Shown here piece by piece: positions 7,975 to 16,875 of a stretch of 64,000 bases of DNA. Below the pieces are notes generated by a model, which ran no database searches, had not been told where the DNA came from, and was given only the letters and a program-made list of their open reading frames with translations. The number at the start of each line of letters is the position of its first letter. The first letter of the stretch is position 1. The DNA lies in the NCBI RefSeq assembly GCF_003855095.1, contig NZ_CP033972.1, positions 3,162,001 through 3,226,000 of the forward strand, given 5' to 3'. The position numbers and the translations under genes were made by a program. This DNA comes from Gordonia insulae. GTDB taxonomy: Bacteria; Actinomycetota; Actinomycetes; Mycobacteriales; Mycobacteriaceae.

Positions 7975-10122
7975 TCATCGGTATCCGGCGGCGCGGATCG
8001 CGGCCAGGAGTTCTGATCGTGAGCCGGCGTCCAGTCGGCGCCGGATGCGCGCGACATGGTGCTCGACGGTCTTCGCCGAGATGTAGAGCCGTTCACCGAT
8101 CTCGCGGTAGGTGTATCCCGCCAGCAGTTCGCGTGCCACTTCGGCCTCGCGATCGGTCAGCGGACCATCGGAATCCGTCACCGTCTCGGTGGTGGTCTGC
8201 CCGGTCGTGAGCTGTGTGTAGCGCTGCCAGAGGGGCCGCCAGATCTCCCGATCTCCGACGGCGTCGAGCAGGGCATCGGCGGTCGTGATGTGCCGCTCGA
8301 TCCGGGCAGTATCGCCGAGGCGAACCGCGGCGAGCCAGAGTTCGCCGACGACGAACAGGTCGAAGAGGGTGACCTCCAGCGTCGCGATCAGGGGCACGGC
8401 CTGGTGCCACGCTCGCGCCAACGCCTCCGCGTCATCCGTTCGCCGCGCGATGCCCACCTGCAGGGCGAGTGTGCGCAGCCGATCGGTCGGCGTCGCGGCA
8501 GTGGGCAACGACCCCTGCCGCGCGGCCTGGAGGTCGTCGCCGATCAGCGCCACCCACGCCGCACCGGCGCCACCGAGGAAGCAACTCGCCGCGTCGGCGA
8601 TCGCCCGCGCCGCCACGAGATCGCCGGCGTGCACGGCCAGCGCGAGGGCCGGCCACGCCGCCGCACGCAGGGTGTCGCGGTCACCCCCGGCCGACCACGC
8701 GCGCAGCACGGCGTCGACCGCGATCCGGCGGTCAGAGGTCTCCAGAAGGCCCTCGATGACCAGGTCCGCGGCGCGGTGCGCGATCGACGGGGGCCCATCC
8801 CCCGCACCGAGATACGACGTCGCGGACGTCCGCTCACCGACCGCGACCAGGGCAGCGACAGCTGAGACACGTTGCTCTCCACAGTGTTCCGGGCCGAGCC
8901 AGCAGAACAGTTCGGCCGCGTGGTGATGGCGGCCGCCGGCGGTGGCGATCTCGGCTGCGACCGCCACGGCCTCGGCGGCATCCGCCGACGGGGTCACCCA
9001 CAGGCCGATCGTGTCGTCGATCAACGCCTCCGCGCCGGCGAGATCACCTGCCGCCCACAATGATCGCGCCCGCAACGGACGGAGCTCCGCCAGCCTGCCG
9101 CCGGCGGCCTCGGCTGCGGCGAGCAGCGCGACCGCCCGCGACGGGTCGGTGCGCCCGGCCGCGACGGCCTCAGTGCACAGCGTGTCGACGACGAGCGGTT
9201 CGAGGATCCCGGCGTCGACGGCACGCAACGCGTCATCGACCGACAGCGCACCCGAACCCACCAGGACCCCGGCGGCCCGCCGGCGCAGTTCCGTCATTCG
9301 CAGCGCACCGATCACCTCGGTGAGAGAGGAAATCGCGGTGGAGTAGAAGACATCCGATCCACCGAGGAACCCGGTGCCACGTGCGCGATCGAGCGCGTCG
9401 ACGACATCGTCGAGGGGGCAGTCGAGCGTGGCGGCCAACGCGTCCGGGTCCAGCGCGGCACGATCGGCCGCCAGCGCCAGGACGCCGAGTGTCGTCTCGT
9501 CCAGCCCGCGCAGCACGCGGTGATGCCGATCTGCGGCCACCCTGGTGGCGATCGCTTCCGGATCCGGATCGTCGTCATCGACGACCGCCGCGAGCACGAC
9601 ATCGACCAGCGCGGACGCACCGATGCACCGCCGGCGGATGTGCGAGGCATCCGTCGCTGTCAGCGTGAGACCTTGTGCTGCAGCACGATCCACGACATCT
9701 CCGGTCGACATCGGCCGACACCGCCACTCCGCACCACCGCGTCGGGCGAGACCGATGAGGCCTGCTATGCCGCGATCGCGTTCCCGCGCCTCGGTGCTGC
9801 CGACCAGCGCCACCCGGCCCTCGTCGAGCTGCGCGACGAGCCCGTCGATCAGTTCGCGCGGCCACGTATGCAGGTCGTCGGCGACGACGATCGCGCGGCG
9901 GGTGTCGTCGGGCGGCACCTCGATCGGTGTGGACGGAAGGCCGAACACGATGCGGGAGCCGTTGTCGCGCAATCGGGCTGTCAGCTCCCCGAGCATGCGG
10001 GAGCGACCGCTGCCGGGCGGTCCGACGATGAGCGCGCACTCGAGGGCCGATCCGCGGACCCCGACGTCGCCGACGACACGCGTCGCCCAGTCGGCGTCGA
10101 ACGCGTGTGGCACGACCGTCAT
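7975..10122 (-). CDS. LuxR-type signal-transduction ATPase regulator, possible IniR counterpart
   Basis: The 715-residue protein has an N-terminal P-loop ATPase domain (residues ~1-200), a long helical, TPR-like middle and a C-terminal LuxR HTH (final ~60 residues: LTDREAEVARELLAG, SAKTVEHHVARIRRRL). Walker A reads GPPGSGRS (34-41), with Arg in place of Lys; Walker B is probably AIVVADD. The ATG at 10122 overlaps the stop of the upstream hsp70-like gene (ATGA), indicating coupling. Known family: STAND/LuxR regulators; in mycobacteria IniR (Rv0339c, from memory) is an ATPase regulator that activates iniBAC on envelope stress. The location beside iniBAC makes this protein the best candidate for that role, but orthology was not tested. 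Confidence 0.8.
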   Translation of the reverse strand: MTVVPHAFDADWATRVVGDVGVRGSALECALIVGPPGSGRSRMLGELTARLRDNGSRIVFGLPSTPIEVPPDDTRRAIVVADDLHTWPRELIDGLVAQLDEGRVALVGSTEARERDRGIAGLIGLARRGGAEWRCRPMSTGDVVDRAAAQGLTLTATDASHIRRRCIGASALVDVVLAAVVDDDDPDPEAIATRVAADRHHRVLRGLDETTLGVLALAADRAALDPDALAATLDCPLDDVVDALDRARGTGFLGGSDVFYSTAISSLTEVIGALRMTELRRRAAGVLVGSGALSVDDALRAVDAGILEPLVVDTLCTEAVAAGRTDPSRAVALLAAAEAAGGRLAELRPLRARSLWAAGDLAGAEALIDDTIGLWVTPSADAAEAVAVAAEIATAGGRHHHAAELFCWLGPEHCGEQRVSAVAALVAVGERTSATSYLGAGDGPPSIAHRAADLVIEGLLETSDRRIAVDAVLRAWSAGGDRDTLRAAAWPALALAVHAGDLVAARAIADAASCFLGGAGAAWVALIGDDLQAARQGSLPTAATPTDRLRTLALQVGIARRTDDAEALARAWHQAVPLIATLEVTLFDLFVVGELWLAAVRLGDTARIERHITTADALLDAVGDREIWRPLWQRYTQLTTGQTTTETVTDSDGPLTDREAEVARELLAGYTYREIGERLYISAKTVEHHVARIRRRLDAGSRSELLAAIRAAGYR

Positions 10123-11843
10123 CGGCAGAGGATGCCGGCGACTCCGCACACCGCGTCACCGGTCCCTTCGAGGACGGCTCCCGGCAATTGGCGGACACCG
10201 CCGCCGCTGGGGCCGCCACCCCCGGTGGAGCCTCCGCCGGTTCCGCCACCGTTGTTCCCGCCCGACGACTCGTCGGGGAATTCGGGCGGCGGGTTGTTGG
10301 TGGTCGGGGCTTCGGGGGCAGGATTCTGGGTGTTCGGGGCGGCCGGACCCGGATTCGTGGCGCCGGGCCGGGTGGGCGCCGTGGTGGTGCCGGTGGGCGC
10401 TGCGCCGGTGCGCGTCGTCGGTGCGGAGGTATCGACCTCCTCGGTGGCCGGCGCCCCGTCGCGGGAGGGACCCGGTGCGGGCTGGACCGCAGGGGTCCCC
10501 TCTCCGCCCGTCGCGGTGCTGGTGCCGGTCGCCGTCGAGGTGCCGCGCGTGGGGCTCATCGCCGGCTCGGACGTCGCGGCACCCGCCGGCGCGGGCCTGA
10601 CCGGGTCGGACGACCCGATCAGTCCGGTCCCGACGGACAGTCCGGTCGCGGTGATCACCGCGAGCGTCGCGGTGCCGACCGCGACGAGAAGCCCGCGACG
10701 ACGCGGCGTCAGCCGCGGAGTGGATTCGGCTACCGGAATGCTCGGGGCCGGGATGATGTCACGGACCGGGGGTTGGGACGGTTCGAGCGCCTGCGTGCGC
10801 TCGATCAGGTCATCCGCGACGACGAGCCCGGTCGGCCGTGTGGTCAGCACGCGATGCACCACCAGCGCGGCACCCGCCGCGGCCGCCGAGAGCGGTTCCG
10901 GGTCGAGCATCACGGGCGCGCGCAATGTGGTCGACAACAACTCGGTGACCAGCGGGATCGCCGACCCACCACCGGTGGCGATGATGGCGGAGACATCGTC
11001 GGGCGCGACATCGGCCGCCAGGACCGCCTCGCGCACCACGGCCGCCGACTCCAGGATCGGGGCCCGCAGCAGGTTCTCGACGTCTTCCCGCACGAGGCGC
11101 GCCTCGGTCTGCCGATTCGCGACGACGACATCGACCACGGTGTCGGTGTCGGTCGAGAGTGTTTCCTTGGCCGTGCGACAGGAGGCGCGGAGTCGGACGA
11201 GGTCGTCGAGGACCGACGGATCGTCGTGGGCCGGCGCACCGAGTACGTGTGCGGTGTCGGTGACGTCGAGCACCTCGGCGAGCATCAGGCGGTCGAACTC
11301 GCGGCCGCAGATCGCCGACGACGTGAGCGGACGTCCGATCACCTCGGGGACGTCGCCGACGCGCACGACGGAGACGGTCAACGCGGACGCGCCCAGGTCG
11401 TATACGACGACCGTCGAACCGTCCGACAGCGCACCGTGGGAGTGTTCCACTGCGGCGGCCGCCGCGGCGGCCGCGGGGACCCAGGTGACATCCAGGCCGG
11501 TCAGGGCGCTGCGTGCGGCCACGGCCGACCGCACGTCGTCGAGGGCTTCGGCGGACCAGGTGTCGGGATGGACGATCCCGACGTGTGTCGCCGAGTCCTC
11601 GGGCAGGTCGTCGATGACCGCGCCGACCATGCGTTCGACCGCGTCCGCATAGAGGTCCGCCGCGCCGATCGCTTCGCCTCCCCCGTCGAGCAGACCGACG
11701 GGGTCACCGACACGGTCGATGAAGTCGTCACGGCCGACCAGGTCCACCGTCGCGGAGGTGATGGTGCTCGCCCAGGCATCGTCGGACGCCGCGGTGGCGA
11801 CGCAGGTATCCGCGCCGATCTTCACACCGATTCCGTAGGTCAT
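10119..11843 (-). CDS. Membrane-anchored Hsp70-like protein (paralog 2)
   Basis: A 574-residue paralog of the protein at 6152-7882 with the same layout: actin-fold nucleotide domain (~1-350), one TM helix (~384-408), and a Pro/Thr/Gly-rich exported tail of ~165 residues ending in CGVAGILCR. Phosphate-1 is IGVKIGADTC, again with Lys8 instead of Asp; phosphate-2 is YDLGASALT; the adenosine motif is ATGGGSAIP. Matching blocks include HPDTW, RPLTSSAI, LDPEPLSAAAAGAAL. The ATG at 11843 has AAGGAG upstream. It is the first gene of the leftward block and is translationally coupled (ATGA) to the LuxR-type regulator, suggesting a physical or regulatory partnership. It diverges from iniB across 302 bp. 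The tails differ greatly in sequence between paralogs except at the terminal Cys-x6-Cys-Arg. Confidence 0.8.
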   Translation of the reverse strand: MTYGIGVKIGADTCVATAASDDAWASTITSATVDLVGRDDFIDRVGDPVGLLDGGGEAIGAADLYADAVERMVGAVIDDLPEDSATHVGIVHPDTWSAEALDDVRSAVAARSALTGLDVTWVPAAAAAAAAVEHSHGALSDGSTVVVYDLGASALTVSVVRVGDVPEVIGRPLTSSAICGREFDRLMLAEVLDVTDTAHVLGAPAHDDPSVLDDLVRLRASCRTAKETLSTDTDTVVDVVVANRQTEARLVREDVENLLRAPILESAAVVREAVLAADVAPDDVSAIIATGGGSAIPLVTELLSTTLRAPVMLDPEPLSAAAAGAALVVHRVLTTRPTGLVVADDLIERTQALEPSQPPVRDIIPAPSIPVAESTPRLTPRRRGLLVAVGTATLAVITATGLSVGTGLIGSSDPVRPAPAGAATSEPAMSPTRGTSTATGTSTATGGEGTPAVQPAPGPSRDGAPATEEVDTSAPTTRTGAAPTGTTTAPTRPGATNPGPAAPNTQNPAPEAPTTNNPPPEFPDESSGGNNGGGTGGGSTGGGGPSGGGVRQLPGAVLEGTGDAVCGVAGILCR

Positions 11844-12145
11844 CGCCCACTCCTTTGTCTGGCACCGGGACGGTGACGGCGATGGGCTGCATCACTCGTC
11901 GCCGGTGATGGCCCCGGTCCCGAACGGTGCGCTCGATGAGTGTGTCGTGTCCCGGTGGTCCGTCGTTAGCCCTTGACTCGAAGACGAGGGTGAATCCCCT
12001 ATGCGGGACAGAGCTGGACAAGGGGCCCACCGCCCAGGGGGTCGTGGAACCAGGTTTTTCCCCGATGTCGCGACGGCCGATGCTGTCTAGCGTCAGATGT
12101 CGACACGGGATCACCACGATCTCGACTGACGAGGAGACGATCCGC
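11844..12145. promoter_or_regulatory. Divergent control region between hsp70-like paralog 2 and iniB
   Basis: This 302-bp gap has no gene. Leftward it holds AAGGAG just before the hsp70-like ATG. It carries the shared block at 11919-11971. Rightward there is a TTGACT hexamer at 11973-11978 that could serve as a -35 box for iniB, but no convincing -10 lies 16-19 bases away. GAGGAG (12131-12136) is the iniB ribosome-binding site. An extended in-frame start for iniB at 11927 is possible but lacks family support. Confidence 0.6.
11919..11971 (-). promoter_or_regulatory. Shared upstream control block, copy 2 (hsp70-like paralog 2 / iniB)
   Basis: CCCGAACGGTGCG (11919-11931), N10, GTGTCG (11942-11947), N18, TTAGCC (11966-11971) repeat the order and exact spacing of 7911-7963, while intervening bases are mostly different. 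Here it is 76 bp from the hsp70-like ATG and about 175 bp upstream of iniB. Confidence 0.55.
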
Positions 12146-14962
12146 ATGGCCACGAACGCCGTACTCGACTTCATCCTGGGCCTCCTGCGCGACGAGGAAT
12201 CCATCACCGCCTACTGCCGTAATCCGCAGGCCACGCTCACCGCCGCAGGACTGCACGGTGTGACGCCCGCGGACATCTCCGCGGCGGCGCCGCTGATCGC
12301 CGACGCCGGACTGGTCGCCGCGAGCGCCGGCCTCGGCTCCATCGCGGGTGCCGCGGGCGGCCTCGGCGGTGGTGGTGGCGCCGTCGGCGGTGGCGGTCTC
12401 GGCATCGGTGGCGGGGCAATCGGTGGCGGGGCAATCGGTGGCGGGGCCGGCGGGGTCGGTGACGGTCTCGGTGGCGGAGCCGTGGGCGGCGACCTGGGCG
12501 GTGCTGTCGGGACCACGACGATCGGCGCCTTCGACTTCGGCGGGATCTCCGTCGGCGACGTCGATTTCGGCAATGCTCTCGGAGGCATCGCGCTCGGCGA
12601 CGTCGATCTCTCGGGCTTCCGACTGGCCGACCTCGATCTCGGGGGTATCGCCTTCGGCGACCTCGATCTGGCCGGCCAGCTCGCCGTCGCGCTCGGCGCG
12701 ACACTCGCTGCCGGCATGTCCGCCGGTGGTGACATCGCCGCCGACTTCGGCGCCGCGTTCGGCGCCGCGCTCGACACCCTCGTCGGCGGCGGCTTCGACC
12801 TGGGTGCCGGGGCCGGGGCTCAGGTGGCCGCGTCACTGGCCGCGGCCATCGGTGCCGAGGGCGCGCTGGTCGGCCAGTTCGGCGCGGCCCTCGACGCCGC
12901 TCTCGCCGCCGGTGGTGACCTGGCCGCCGGTGCGGGCGCCACCCTCTCCGCGGCCCTGTCGGCGGGCCTCGCCGCGGGCGGTGCCGTCGCCGGAACATTC
13001 GGCGCGACGTTGGGTGGCGTGCTCGGGGCCGGAATCGGCGCAGGCGCCGGACTCGGCGCGGACCTCGCCACCGCGCTGTCCGCGGGGCTCGGCGCGGGCA
13101 GTGCCGTCTCCACGGTGCTCTCCGGTGCGCTGCACATCGACGCCGCCCTCGCCACGGACCTCGCCGCCGCGTTCGACGGAACCCTCGGCGCCGCGGGCGG
13201 TGTCGAGGCCGCGCTGTCCGGGCTGCTCGACGCGCAGGCGATCAGCGCCCTGGCCGGGGAGCTGGGCGCCACCTTGTCCGGCGGTCTGAGCACCGGGCTC
13301 GGGGCCGGCGGCGCCGTGGCGGCGGAACTCGGTACCGCGATCACCGCGGTGGTCTCCGGCGGGGCGGCCGCAATCGGTGGCATCGCACTGACCGGGGGAG
13401 CCGGGCTGGGTGCTGTCATGGGCGGCGCCATCGCGGCGGCCCTCGGCGTGGGAGGAGGCGCGCAGGCCGGGCTCTCCGCGGCGCTCGACGCCGCCCTGGG
13501 CACCGGACTCGATGCCGCACTCGCCGCCACCGGGGATCTGCAGACCGCGATCGGTACGACACTCTCCTCCGCCCTCGGCGCAGGCGGCGAGATCGCCGCG
13601 AACCTCGGCGGGGCCCTCGGCGGTGCGCTCTCGGTCGCGCTCGGCGGCGACGGCGGTCTCGGGCTCGACCTGGACGGACTCACGGCCGGCGCCACCCTCG
13701 ATGGCTTGCTCAATGCCGGTGCAGGACTGGATACATCGCTCTCGACGGTGCTCGACAGTGCACTCGGCGGCGGTGTCGGAGCCGATCTCGGCGGCGCCCT
13801 CGCCGGTGTACTCGGTGCCGGCGGTGTGATCGGGACCGACCTGTCCGCGCTGCTCGACGGCGGACTCGCGGGCGATCTCGCGGCGTCGTTGGGCGCCGTG
13901 GGCGGAGTCGGCGGCGACGTCGCCGCGGCCCTGGGCGGCAGCCTGGGCGGGATGCTGACCGGGGCGGCCGGGGTCGACGGCCTGCTGGGCGCGGCATCCG
14001 GGATCAGCGTCGGGCAGTTACTCGCCGCCGATCTGGGCACGGCGCTCGGCGTGGACGGCGCCCTGGTCACCAATTTGGGCGGCGCCCTCGACGGTGCCCT
14101 GGGCGGGGATCTTTCCGGTGACGTGTTCACCGGCGCGACAACCGATCTCGGTGGCGCACTCTCGACGGCCCTCGGTGGCGGCGGTGACGTCGGCGCACAG
14201 CTCGGCGGGTCGCTCGGCGCCGTGCTCGGGGCCGCCGTATCGGGCGACCTCGGTGGCGACCTCGCCGGCCGGGTGGCCGGCGGCACCGACGTCGGGACCG
14301 CCCTGACCTCCACGCTGGGCACCGCGCTCGACCTCGACGCGTCAACTGCCGACGGCATCACCACGACGCTCGATTCGAGCCTGCATTCGGTGGGCGGCCT
14401 CGGTTCGATCGTGACCGGCGATCTCGACACCGCCATCGATCCGACGCTGGGTCTCGGCGGCGGTTCCGACCTCACCTCACCCGATCACGGACTCACCCTC
14501 GACACCGGCCTCGGCGGCGAGGTCACCGGGGACTCGGGTCTCACCGGCGGGCTCGGGCTCACCGACGGGCTCGGCCTCGCCACGGATCAGACGGCAGCCC
14601 TGACCGGGGATCTCACCGGGGATGCGACCGGTACGGGCCACGCGAGCGGCGACCTGCACGGTTCCGCGACCGCGGCCGGGGACGCGACCGCCGGTGCAGG
14701 CGTCGATGCCTCGGCGGCCGGCGGCGTCGCCGGGGCCGTCGACAGCACCCTCGACACGACGACCCATGCGGCAGGTGATGTGGCGTCGGACCTGACCGGT
14801 GACGTCACCGGCGGCCTGACCAGCGGACTCGACGGCGGACTCACCAGCGGACTCGACGGCGGGCTGAGCGGCGGACTCGGTCTCGGCGGTGACGCGGACA
14901 CGCACACCGATGCGACGACGACCGACTCGGCCGACCATCACGGTGGTGTGTTCGGCGGCTGA
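12146..14962 (+). CDS. iniB: IniB-like Gly/Ala-rich repeat protein
   Basis: The 938-residue protein starts with the IniB-type N-terminal segment (~residues 1-60: AVLDFILGLLRDEESITAYC, NPQATLTAAGLHGVT, ADISAAAPLIADAG). It continues with a Gly-rich linker, a stretch of pentapeptide-like repeats (~128-177: FDFGGISVGDVDFGNA, LADLDLGGIAFGDLDLAG), then several hundred residues of degenerate ~25-residue Gly/Ala/Leu/Asp repeats (GADLGGALAGVLGAGG type), ending in a Gly/Thr/Asp-rich tail. There is no signal peptide, TM helix or sorting motif. M. tuberculosis IniB is about half this length. The ATG at 12146 has GAGGAG at nine bases. First gene of iniBAC; the family is induced by cell-wall inhibitors, and its molecular role is unknown. 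Confidence 0.88.
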   Translation: MATNAVLDFILGLLRDEESITAYCRNPQATLTAAGLHGVTPADISAAAPLIADAGLVAASAGLGSIAGAAGGLGGGGGAVGGGGLGIGGGAIGGGAIGGGAGGVGDGLGGGAVGGDLGGAVGTTTIGAFDFGGISVGDVDFGNALGGIALGDVDLSGFRLADLDLGGIAFGDLDLAGQLAVALGATLAAGMSAGGDIAADFGAAFGAALDTLVGGGFDLGAGAGAQVAASLAAAIGAEGALVGQFGAALDAALAAGGDLAAGAGATLSAALSAGLAAGGAVAGTFGATLGGVLGAGIGAGAGLGADLATALSAGLGAGSAVSTVLSGALHIDAALATDLAAAFDGTLGAAGGVEAALSGLLDAQAISALAGELGATLSGGLSTGLGAGGAVAAELGTAITAVVSGGAAAIGGIALTGGAGLGAVMGGAIAAALGVGGGAQAGLSAALDAALGTGLDAALAATGDLQTAIGTTLSSALGAGGEIAANLGGALGGALSVALGGDGGLGLDLDGLTAGATLDGLLNAGAGLDTSLSTVLDSALGGGVGADLGGALAGVLGAGGVIGTDLSALLDGGLAGDLAASLGAVGGVGGDVAAALGGSLGGMLTGAAGVDGLLGAASGISVGQLLAADLGTALGVDGALVTNLGGALDGALGGDLSGDVFTGATTDLGGALSTALGGGGDVGAQLGGSLGAVLGAAVSGDLGGDLAGRVAGGTDVGTALTSTLGTALDLDASTADGITTTLDSSLHSVGGLGSIVTGDLDTAIDPTLGLGGGSDLTSPDHGLTLDTGLGGEVTGDSGLTGGLGLTDGLGLATDQTAALTGDLTGDATGTGHASGDLHGSATAAGDATAGAGVDASAAGGVAGAVDSTLDTTTHAAGDVASDLTGDVTGGLTSGLDGGLTSGLDGGLSGGLGLGGDADTHTDATTTDSADHHGGVFGG

Positions 14963-14985
14963 GTCCGCAGGATCTCGACCGGCGA

Positions 14986-14991
14986 TAATCT
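14986..14991 (+). promoter_or_regulatory. Possible internal -10 box for iniA
   Basis: TAATCT in the 53-bp iniB-iniA gap would start transcription ~17 bases before the iniA ATG. No clear -35 is seen, and iniA lacks a good Shine-Dalgarno. Weak evidence for iniA expression independent of iniB. Confidence 0.3.
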
Positions 14992-15015
14992 GAGCACCGT
15001 GACAACGAGAGCACC

Positions 15016-16875
15016 ATGACGACGAACAGTTCCGCACCGGCCGCACGACGAGCGGCGGCACCAGGCCAGGCGGCGTCGGACGCCGTTCCGGCATTCCCCG
15101 ATCTGCTCGACCGGATGAGCATCATCGCCGCGGACGCCGGCCGCGGCGATCTCGTGACCCGACTGTCGGGCGCTCGTGTCCGGATCACCGACCCGCGATT
15201 GCGAATCGTCGTGGTCGGCGGGCTGAAGCAGGGCAAGAGCCAGTTCGTCAACGCGCTGCTCGATGCCGAGGTCTGTTCGGTCGGTGACGATGAGACGACG
15301 GCGGTACCCACGGTCATCTCGCATTCCGCGGAGCCCACCGCACACCTGGTCGTCGGCGGCCCGGGCGAGGACCGCATCGCGATCCCGCTGTCGGAGATCA
15401 CCTCGGTGACCCCGACGTCGACCCACGCGCAGGGCCGTGAGGTCGCGCGACTGGAGGTTGCCGCTGCAGGCCCGTTGCTCGCCGACGGTCTCGTGGTGGT
15501 CGACACACCGGGCGTCGGCGGGCACGGACACCCTTACGCGGCAGCGACATTGGGCATGGTCGCGACGGCCGACGCAGTGTTGTTCGTGTCGGATGCGAGC
15601 CAGGAGTTCACCGCCCCCGAGATGGGTTTTCTCGAGCAGGTCGTCGGACTCTGCCCCACCGTCGCGTGCCTGCTCACCAAGACCGACCTCTACCCACACT
15701 GGCGATCGATCGCCGATGCGGATCGGAATCATCTGCGCACCAAGAACATCGACATCCCAATCCTGCCGGTGTCGTCGATGTTGCGCATCCACGCATTGCG
15801 ACTGCAGGACGAGCAACTCAACGCCGAGGCCGGGTTCGTCGATCTCTACGGCTATCTCCGCGAACAAGTCGTCACCACCGCGCGACAGGCCGCCCGCGCC
15901 GCGGTCGCGACGGACCTGCGGGTGGTGTCCGAACATCTGGCCCTCACGCTCGGCAGTGAACTCGCCGCGTTGCGCGATCCGGAGACCGCGGAGCGGGCCG
16001 TCGAGGGTCTGCAGCAGGCAAAGATCACGGCGGAGGCCATGCGGCGCCGGTCCGCGCAATGGCAGCAGACCCTTTCCGACGGCATCGGCGATCTCGCCGC
16101 CGACATCGATCACGATCTACGCGACCGGTTGCGCGCGGTCACACGCGAGGCCGAACGTGCCATCGACGACGGCGATCCCGGCGCGGATTGGGACCAGTTC
16201 GGCGAGTGGCTCGCCGAACAGACGGCCACGGTCGTCGGCGACAACTTCGTTTGGGCGCACGAACGATCCATCTGGCTGGCGCAGCGCGTCGCCGAGCACT
16301 TCGCCGAGGCCGGCACCGACGCCCTTCCCGACATCGACATCGCCGATCTCGATGGCGTCTTCGACACGGTCGCCGACCTCGCCGCCCTCGAGGCCCGGAA
16401 ATCCGGGATCAGCCAGAAGCTGCTGGTCGGTATGCGTGGCTCGTACGGCGGAGTGCTGATGTTCGGCCTCATCTCGACGATGATGGGCATGGCGCTGATC
16501 AATCCGGTGTCGGTGGGCGCCGGAATCCTGCTGGGCAGCAAGGCCTACCGCGACGACAAGGAAGCGCGCGTGCTGGAGCGGCGCGGCAAGGCGAAGGTCG
16601 CGGTGCGCTCGTTCACCGACGACGTGAGTTTTCAGGTCGGCAAGGAGTCTCGTGACCGTCTGCGGGTGATCCAGCGGGTCCTCCGCGACCATTTCACGTC
16701 GGTCGCCGAGGAGACGTCGCGATCGATCGCCGAGTCGCTGACCGCAGCGCAATCGGCTGCCGCCATCGCCGATTCGCAACGGTCGTCGCGCGTCAGCGAG
16801 GTTCAGGAGCGGCTCGGTGCGGTCGCCGCGTTGCGGCGGGCCGCCGACCGACTCGACGTCGCGGCCGGGGCGTGA
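15016..16875 (+). CDS. iniA: IniA dynamin-like GTPase
   Basis: This 619-residue protein is a bacterial dynamin-like GTPase. G1 P-loop: GGLKQGKS (residues 68-75); G3: DTPGVGG; G4: TKTD. After helical bundles, a hydrophobic segment around residues 475-515 (FGLISTMMGMALINPVSVG) is the probable lipid-interacting paddle. Bacterial dynamins bind and remodel membrane at the inner face; mycobacterial IniA is reported to act in membrane fission and drug tolerance. The start is ATG at 15016, 53 bp after iniB. Its stop overlaps the iniC start (TGATG), and IniA and IniC probably act as a pair. Confidence 0.94.
   Translation: MTTNSSAPAARRAAAPGQAASDAVPAFPDLLDRMSIIAADAGRGDLVTRLSGARVRITDPRLRIVVVGGLKQGKSQFVNALLDAEVCSVGDDETTAVPTVISHSAEPTAHLVVGGPGEDRIAIPLSEITSVTPTSTHAQGREVARLEVAAAGPLLADGLVVVDTPGVGGHGHPYAAATLGMVATADAVLFVSDASQEFTAPEMGFLEQVVGLCPTVACLLTKTDLYPHWRSIADADRNHLRTKNIDIPILPVSSMLRIHALRLQDEQLNAEAGFVDLYGYLREQVVTTARQAARAAVATDLRVVSEHLALTLGSELAALRDPETAERAVEGLQQAKITAEAMRRRSAQWQQTLSDGIGDLAADIDHDLRDRLRAVTREAERAIDDGDPGADWDQFGEWLAEQTATVVGDNFVWAHERSIWLAQRVAEHFAEAGTDALPDIDIADLDGVFDTVADLAALEARKSGISQKLLVGMRGSYGGVLMFGLISTMMGMALINPVSVGAGILLGSKAYRDDKEARVLERRGKAKVAVRSFTDDVSFQVGKESRDRLRVIQRVLRDHFTSVAEETSRSIAESLTAAQSAAAIADSQRSSRVSEVQERLGAVAALRRAADRLDVAAGA

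Noticed and set aside
6152..11843. Hsp70-like genes considered as dnaK chaperones
   Set aside because: No substrate-binding domain, altered phosphate-1 motif, a TM helix and exported tail, and no grpE/dnaJ neighbours.
9520..11876. Long plus-strand frames (710 and 589 codons) across the hsp70-like 2 and regulator genes
   Set aside because: Shadows of well-supported minus-strand genes with conserved motifs.
11973..12005. TTGACT plus TATGCG considered as a complete iniB promoter
   Set aside because: The spacer is 21 bases, outside the usual range; only the TTGACT hexamer is noted.
12820..14475. 551-codon open frame antisense to iniB
   Set aside because: Mirror of the Gly/Ala repeats, giving Pro/Ala/Ser low complexity; no motif or ribosome-binding site.
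12350..14950. Repetitive GC-rich DNA considered as an intergenic repeat array or CRISPR
   Set aside because: It is one uninterrupted iniB reading frame with a ribosome-binding site and family N-terminus; repeats are degenerate at DNA level.
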